Assembly: GCF_030285625.1 (NCBI RefSeq)
Contig: NZ_CP127294.1
Location: forward strand, 3,792,001-3,856,000
Source: Amycolatopsis sp. 2-15
GTDB lineage: Bacteria > Actinomycetota > Actinomycetes > Mycobacteriales > Pseudonocardiaceae
Length of the DNA stretch: 64,000 nucleotides
Direction: 5' to 3'
In this document: one piece after another, positions 59,603 to 64,000 of the stretch
Position numbering within the stretch: position 1 is the first letter of the stretch
Layout: each line of letters opens with the position of its first letter
Translations under genes and position numbers: made by a program
The notes under the pieces: generated by a model
Databases searched by the model: none
The model's input: only the letters and a program-made list of their open reading frames with translations
What the model was told of the DNA's origin: nothing

Positions 59603-62371
59603 TCACGCGGTCTCCCGCAGGAGTTCGTCGAGCGCGCGCCGGGCTTGCCGCCCGTCGTGCTCGCGGTGTTGCTGATGGTAGAGATCCACCGCCTGGCGCA
59701 GGCTTTTCACCGCGAGGTCGTGGCGGCCCAGCTTCTCGTAGGCGGCGCCGAGCGTGAGCAGGGTGTCCGGAATGGAGAACATCTCGTCCCCGAACAGCGC
59801 CAGCGCTTCCTCGAGGTAGGCGATGGCCCGGTCCAGATTGCCGAGGCCGAGGTGGATGGTTCCGAGCGTGTCCAAAATGGCCGGCCGGATGTTGTTCATG
59901 CGGGCCTCGTCGGCCAGCGCGAGCGTGTTCTCCGAGATTTCCAGCGCCTTTTCGTGCTGGTTCTCCAGCTGCAGCGCCCACGCCAGGTGGTTGCCCACCC
60001 ACGCCCGGATCGCCGGGGGCAGCCCGGTGGCCAGCTGCCACGCCTCCGTGCTCAGCTCGACGGCCTCGGCGATCCGCCCCGCGCGCACGGAGATCTCGGA
60101 CCACGCGTTGAGGCTGAGCACGCGCTGCGACACGTCCCCGAGTTCCTCGGCGATGGTCAGTGCCACCTCGACGTGCTGGACGGCTTCCTCGTGGCGGCCG
60201 GTGCGGGTGAGCGCCTGCGCGATCACGCGGTGCGCCAGGCATTCGGAGCCGCGGTCCCCGAGGATCTGCGCGGCCGCCAGGCCGTCTCGCCAGATGCCGA
60301 TGGCTTGATGCGCGTCGCCCTGGGTGGCGTAGAGCGAGCTGCTGCCCCACGCCAGCTGCCACACGATCTTGTGCCACTCACGTGCTGTCGCCACGAATCG
60401 GACGGCGCCGATGTTCTCGGCCTCCGTGTTCACCCACCGCTTGGCCTCGGTGCCGTCGCGCAGCGGCACCGGCGTGCATCCCGCGGGCAGCGGCACGGGG
60501 GTGATGGGCGGGCGCCCGGCGTCGGCGAGGGTGACCGCGTGAACCAGGGTGTGGAGGTAAAAGCACGTGAGACGGTGGAGCGCGGACGTGATTTGTTCGT
60601 TGTCGCGCGAAAGCTGTGCGAGTTCTCGCGCGTACGCACGCACCAGGTCGTGGAGGCGGAAGCGGCCCGGCTCGTGTTGCTGGACCAACGAAGCGCGTTC
60701 GAGAACTCGCAACGCGGTCCGCGTCGCCGCGTAGGTCCTGCCCGCGAGTGACGCCGCGGCGTCGAGGGAGATGTCCGGGCCGGGCACGAGACCGAGCAGC
60801 GTGAACAGCTCCGCGGGCTCGCCCGCCAGCGCCGCCAGTGACGTCCGCAGCACCGCCCGGATGCCGAGGTCGGTGCCGATTTCCAGCGCGTTGAGGGTGG
60901 AGCCCGAGTCGACGAGCTCGTCGGCCAGCGCGGTGAGCGCGAACTCGGGGTGCTCCTGCGCCCGGCCGACGACGATGCTCAGGGCCAGCGGCAGGCCCCC
61001 GCACGCGTCGGCGAGCCGAGTGACGGCGGCCGGTTCCGCCGCTGTTCGCGAAGGGCCCAGCCGCGAGACGAGCAGCTGCCGAGCCGCGGCGCCGTCGAGG
61101 ACGTCAAGGGAGATGAGGTCGGCGTGGTGGCTGGAGACCAACGTGGTCAGCCGGTTGCGGCTCGTGACCACCACCGGGCACTGCGGGGTGCCCGGCAGCA
61201 GCGGGGTGACCTGGTCGGCGTCGAGCGCGTTGTCGATGACGACCAGCAGGCGTTTGTCCGCCACCAGGCTGCGGTAGAGACCGCTCATCGCGGCGAGGTC
61301 CTGCGGGACGGCCGCCGGTTTCACGCCGAGCGCGGAGAGGAACGCGCGCACGGCGGTCTCCGGTGGCACGCGGTCCCCGGACGGCGCGAACCCGCGCAGG
61401 TCCACGAACAGCTGCCCGTCGGGGTAGCGGCCGGCGTGGTCGTGCGCCCAGCGCAGCGCGAGACAGGTCTTGCCGACTCCGCCGGGGCCGACGATCACCG
61501 ACACCGGGGCGTCCGCCAGTGCCGAGAGCTCCCGGTCCCGCCCGGTGAACGCGCGGGGCGGCGCCGGCAGCTGCCGCGGAACCGGCGGTGGCAGGCCGGG
61601 ATCGTCGTCCGCCGGACCGGGACGCGAGAGGTGATCGTCCACAGTGGTCTCGTCCCGCAGGATCGCCTGGTACACGGCCCTGAGCGCGGGACCGGGATCC
61701 ACGCCCAGCTCCTCGGCCAGCAGCGTTTTCACCTTCTGGAAGTGCCGCAGCGCGTCGGCTTGGCGGCCGGTGCGGTGCAACGCGACCATCAGCTGTCCGG
61801 CGAGCCGTTCGTCGTACGGATGGTGCTCGGCCCGGCTGGTGAGCGTCGGCAGCACCTGCGCGTGGCGGCCGAGCTCGAGCTGCAGGTCCGTTCTGGCCAG
61901 CAGCACTTCCTCGCGCTCGGCCCGCAGCGCGGTGCGGAACTCCCGCAGCCACGGGCTGTCCAGGCCCGCGAACGGTTCGCCCCGCCACAGGTCCAGCGCT
62001 TCGTCGTAGAACCCGACCTGCTCCTCGGCGTCCGCCGAGCGGCGGGCGAGCCAGATCAGCCGCCGGAAGCGTTGGACGTCGACGTGGTCGGGCTCGACGT
62101 CGAGCACGTAACCGTGGCCCCGGCGCACGATCTGGTGTTCACCCGCCAGCGCCGTGCGCAGCCGGGTGAAGTAGCTGTGCACCATGCCCCGCGCGCTGCC
62201 CGGTGCTTCGTCGCCCCACACGCGGACCACGAGGTCGTCGAGCGAGACCGGCTGGCCGGCTTCGAGCAGCAGCGCCACCAGGATGGCGCGCGGCCCCGCC
62301 GGACCGATCGGCTGGGGCTCCTCGCCCCGGACCACCTCGACGTTGCCCAGGAGCCGGAAGCCGAGAGACAT
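59603..62371 (-). CDS. AfsR/SARP family regulator (BTAD, NB-ARC, TPR)
   Basis: A 922-residue cluster-regulator type protein. An OmpR-like winged helix occupies residues 1-92 (PVSLDDLVVRVWGDEAPGSARG, YFTRLRTAL), then a bacterial transcriptional activation domain (about 97-240). The NB-ARC ATPase has Walker A GPGGVGKT at 295-302, a Walker B-like RLLVVIDNALD and CGGLPLAL (GxP motif). The last ~280 residues are TPR helices (for example HQAIGIWRDGLAAAQILGDRG, RAIAYLEEALALFGDE). AfsR-type proteins integrate signals through ATP binding and activate secondary-metabolite genes. The divergent MFS exporter is the nearest candidate target. Confidence 0.93.
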   Translation of the reverse strand: MSLGFRLLGNVEVVRGEEPQPIGPAGPRAILVALLLEAGQPVSLDDLVVRVWGDEAPGSARGMVHSYFTRLRTALAGEHQIVRRGHGYVLDVEPDHVDVQRFRRLIWLARRSADAEEQVGFYDEALDLWRGEPFAGLDSPWLREFRTALRAEREEVLLARTDLQLELGRHAQVLPTLTSRAEHHPYDERLAGQLMVALHRTGRQADALRHFQKVKTLLAEELGVDPGPALRAVYQAILRDETTVDDHLSRPGPADDDPGLPPPVPRQLPAPPRAFTGRDRELSALADAPVSVIVGPGGVGKTCLALRWAHDHAGRYPDGQLFVDLRGFAPSGDRVPPETAVRAFLSALGVKPAAVPQDLAAMSGLYRSLVADKRLLVVIDNALDADQVTPLLPGTPQCPVVVTSRNRLTTLVSSHHADLISLDVLDGAAARQLLVSRLGPSRTAAEPAAVTRLADACGGLPLALSIVVGRAQEHPEFALTALADELVDSGSTLNALEIGTDLGIRAVLRTSLAALAGEPAELFTLLGLVPGPDISLDAAASLAGRTYAATRTALRVLERASLVQQHEPGRFRLHDLVRAYARELAQLSRDNEQITSALHRLTCFYLHTLVHAVTLADAGRPPITPVPLPAGCTPVPLRDGTEAKRWVNTEAENIGAVRFVATAREWHKIVWQLAWGSSSLYATQGDAHQAIGIWRDGLAAAQILGDRGSECLAHRVIAQALTRTGRHEEAVQHVEVALTIAEELGDVSQRVLSLNAWSEISVRAGRIAEAVELSTEAWQLATGLPPAIRAWVGNHLAWALQLENQHEKALEISENTLALADEARMNNIRPAILDTLGTIHLGLGNLDRAIAYLEEALALFGDEMFSIPDTLLTLGAAYEKLGRHDLAVKSLRQAVDLYHQQHREHDGRQARRALDELLRETA

Positions 62372-62501
62372 CTGAGACCACCTCTGACCCGCTCCGCGCG
62401 AACATTCGCCGCATCTTAAGCACGGTCGTCGAATGTCTCACCCGACAGGTAACCGCGTCCCGCATTCTAGTTCCGCGCCGCCGATGAATTCGGATCCGGA
62501 A

Positions 62502-62522
62502 TCCTTATCATTCGATTAAGGA
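62502..62522. promoter_or_regulatory. inverted repeat in the SARP/MFS divergent gap
   Basis: TCCTTA-N9-TAAGGA lies 76 bases before the MFS start within an unusually AT-rich stretch (GGAATCCTTATCATTCGATT). A possible operator or SARP-linked promoter. Confidence 0.45.
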
Positions 62523-62597
62523 ATGCGCCGCGTCGCGCCGCACGGATTCGGTCGCGGCGGCTACATTCGCGGGGAGACTCGCGAAAGGAGCCCTGAC

Positions 62598-63944
62598 ATG
62601 GCCGCACGAGCCCGGACCGTGGGCTTCACCGGCATCTGCCTGGGGTACTTCGCGATCATCCTCGACGGCAGCGTGCTCAACATCGCGGTGCCCGCGCTGC
62701 GCGACGACCTGAAGACGTCCCTGGCCTCGGTCCAGTGGGTGATCAACGCGTACACGCTGTGCCTCGCCGCGCTGCTGCTCACGGCGGGTGCGCTGGGCGA
62801 CCGCTGGGGCCTGCGCCGGTGTTTCCTCTGGGGCACCACGATCTTCACCGCCGCGTCGCTGGCCTGCTCGCTCGCGCCGTCGGTGCACGTCCTCATCGCG
62901 GCCCGCGTAGTACAGGGCGGGGGCGCGGCGGCCCTGCTGCCGGCGACGCTCGCGCTGATCCGCACGCTGTTCTCCGACGAGGCCGAACGCGCCCGCGCCA
63001 CGGCCATCTGGGTGTCCACCGGCGCGATCTCCACCGCGGTCGGGCCGATGGTCGGCGGGCTGCTGATCGACGCGTTCGGCTGGCGCAGCATCTTCCTGAT
63101 CAACCTGCCCATCGGCGTCGCCGCGATCCTGCTGGCCCGGGCGGGAATCACGGAGGCGCCGCGCCACGAGCGCAAGGTCGACCACGCCGGGCAGCTCACG
63201 GCGGTGGCGACGCTGGGGCTGATCACCGCGGGCGTGATCGTGAGCGGCAGCGCCGGCTGGAGTTCCCCGCTCAGCCTCGGCCTGCTGGCCGGTGGCCTCC
63301 TGTCCGCTGCGGCGTTCTGGCTGGTCGAACGCAGCGTGGCGCAGCCGATGCTGCCGAGGGGCTTCTTCTCGGTCCGGGTGCGCTCGGTCGCGGTGGCGAG
63401 CGCGGCGTTCATGGGGTTTCTGTTCTACGGCACGCTTTTCGTGATGTCGCTGTACTTCCAGCAGGCGCGCGGCTGGTCGGCGGGCGAGGCCGGGATCGCG
63501 CTCCTGCCGCTCACGGTCGGGTCGACGATCGGCTCGCTCGTGGTCTACCGGCCGCTGTCCCGGCGGTTCGGCAACTCCGTGGCACTGCTGGCCGGCTTCG
63601 CCTGCTGCGCGTCCGGCGTCGCGGTGCTGTTGATCTTCACTTCGGCCACGGCGTACGTGCCGGTCGCGGCCGGCTTGCTGCTGGTCGGGGTGTCGAGCAC
63701 GATCGCGTTCTCCGCGCTCACGTCGCTGCTGGTCCCGAGCGTGCCGGTGCACCAGTCGGGCGTCGCGTCCGGCGTGCAGAACACGAGCCGGCAGTCGGGC
63801 GCGCTGATGTCGGTGGCCGTGCTCGGCGCGGTCCTGAACACGGCGGCGTTCACGGCTCGGCTGCCGATCGCGTTGAGCGTGCTCGCCGCGGTGGTGGTGC
63901 TCGCGCTCGTCTCGGCCGGGTTCGCGACGCGGCCCGCCCGCTGA
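62598..63944 (+). CDS. MFS transporter, DHA2 (EmrB/QacA-like) type
   Basis: A 448-residue membrane protein with some 13-14 hydrophobic segments. ICLGYFAIILDGSVLNIAVPAL gives the first helix with its conserved Asp; TAGALGDRWGLRRCF is motif A near residue 60; GPMVGGLLIDAFGWRSIFLINLPIG is motif C followed by the DHA2 signature. It should export a drug or metabolite in exchange for protons. ATG 62598 has GAAAGGAG upstream. Divergent from the SARP gene. Confidence 0.91.
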   Translation: MAARARTVGFTGICLGYFAIILDGSVLNIAVPALRDDLKTSLASVQWVINAYTLCLAALLLTAGALGDRWGLRRCFLWGTTIFTAASLACSLAPSVHVLIAARVVQGGGAAALLPATLALIRTLFSDEAERARATAIWVSTGAISTAVGPMVGGLLIDAFGWRSIFLINLPIGVAAILLARAGITEAPRHERKVDHAGQLTAVATLGLITAGVIVSGSAGWSSPLSLGLLAGGLLSAAAFWLVERSVAQPMLPRGFFSVRVRSVAVASAAFMGFLFYGTLFVMSLYFQQARGWSAGEAGIALLPLTVGSTIGSLVVYRPLSRRFGNSVALLAGFACCASGVAVLLIFTSATAYVPVAAGLLLVGVSSTIAFSALTSLLVPSVPVHQSGVASGVQNTSRQSGALMSVAVLGAVLNTAAFTARLPIALSVLAAVVVLALVSAGFATRPAR

Positions 63945-64000
63945 TCCATTGTCCGTTCGAGCAGCGAAATCGGTCCGTGCGATCAAGATCGGCGTGGGAC

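Noticed and set aside
57452..60751. 1099-codon open frame on the plus strand over regulator, gcvH, hydrolase and SARP genes
   Set aside because: It covers genes with clear domains on the other strand and frames; its composition is that of a shadow frame.
1..64000. CRISPR arrays, tRNA/rRNA genes, prophage and restriction or abortive-infection systems
   Set aside because: No direct-repeat/spacer pattern, CCA-type tRNA folds, rRNA-like sequence, phage structural genes or defence domains were recognised on either strand.

Overview
The window reads as chromosome of a high-GC actinomycete, most likely a Pseudonocardiaceae member close to Amycolatopsis. This is inferred from gene content and codon bias, not from a marker gene. 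GTG starts and ATGA/GTGA stop-start overlaps are common. The regulator set is rich (TetR, LysR, LacI, IclR, MarR, GntR, Fur, LuxR, a SARP/AfsR-type protein), and there are several F420/flavin luciferase-like oxidoreductases. I see no rRNA, tRNA or CRISPR array.

Layout. 1-5.6 kb: end of a ferredoxin-FNR oxidoreductase, a VOC protein, a bona fide formylglycine-generating enzyme, then a reverse operon (ketopantoate-reductase-like, mandelate-racemase-like, LOG) with a divergent TetR. 5.7-10.6 kb: an NDH-2-like flavoprotein, an NmrA-like SDR plus a fumarate-reductase-like flavoprotein, and two cupins. These three units share the promoter element TGTCACA-N13-TCTTGTC, which suggests one ECF-sigma (ECF41-like) regulon. 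10.8-17.5 kb: IclR, LacI with an SDR (two matching LacI-type operators), HhH-GPD glycosylase, UBP zinc finger, RecQ and small proteins. 17.6-26.3 kb: LysR/SDR/LLM, a lipoprotein, a protein with two fused S1 protease domains, a frameshifted alpha/beta hydrolase, two SDRs and a divergent LysR. 26.4-29.2 kb: a broken DUF2283 gene, Fur, catalase and an ankyrin protein.

29.3-34.3 kb is a flavin/F420 redox block. An FMN reductase is divergent from a MarR-LLM-LLM-F420-reductase-like operon, and the gap carries two near-perfect MarR boxes. 34.3-36.1 kb is a degenerate 148-bp tandem repeat array split by an intact-ended IS701-type element with a TTAG target duplication. 36.1-40.8 kb: a TetX-like FAD monooxygenase with divergent TetR, an MFS exporter, an anti-sigma-like ATPase, an ANTAR protein and an AraC remnant.

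40.8-49.9 kb is the clearest pathway. GntR, ArsR-like and HAD dehalogenase-like genes precede glcD-glcE-glcF-glxR-gcl, which would take glycolate to glyoxylate, tartronate semialdehyde and glycerate. 50-54.7 kb: two secreted beta-propeller lipoproteins, a small membrane protein, a Glu/Leu-type dehydrogenase and its TetR. 54.7-64 kb: two related LuxR-type regulators (one frameshifted) flank an M20 peptidase, then come a lone gcvH, a class C beta-lactamase-like hydrolase, a 922-residue SARP-NB-ARC-TPR regulator and an MFS exporter.

Four reading frames look broken: the alpha/beta hydrolase, one LuxR regulator, the IS701 transposase and DUF2283. The first three shifts lie in short homopolymer-rich runs, so both sequence error and real decay must be considered.
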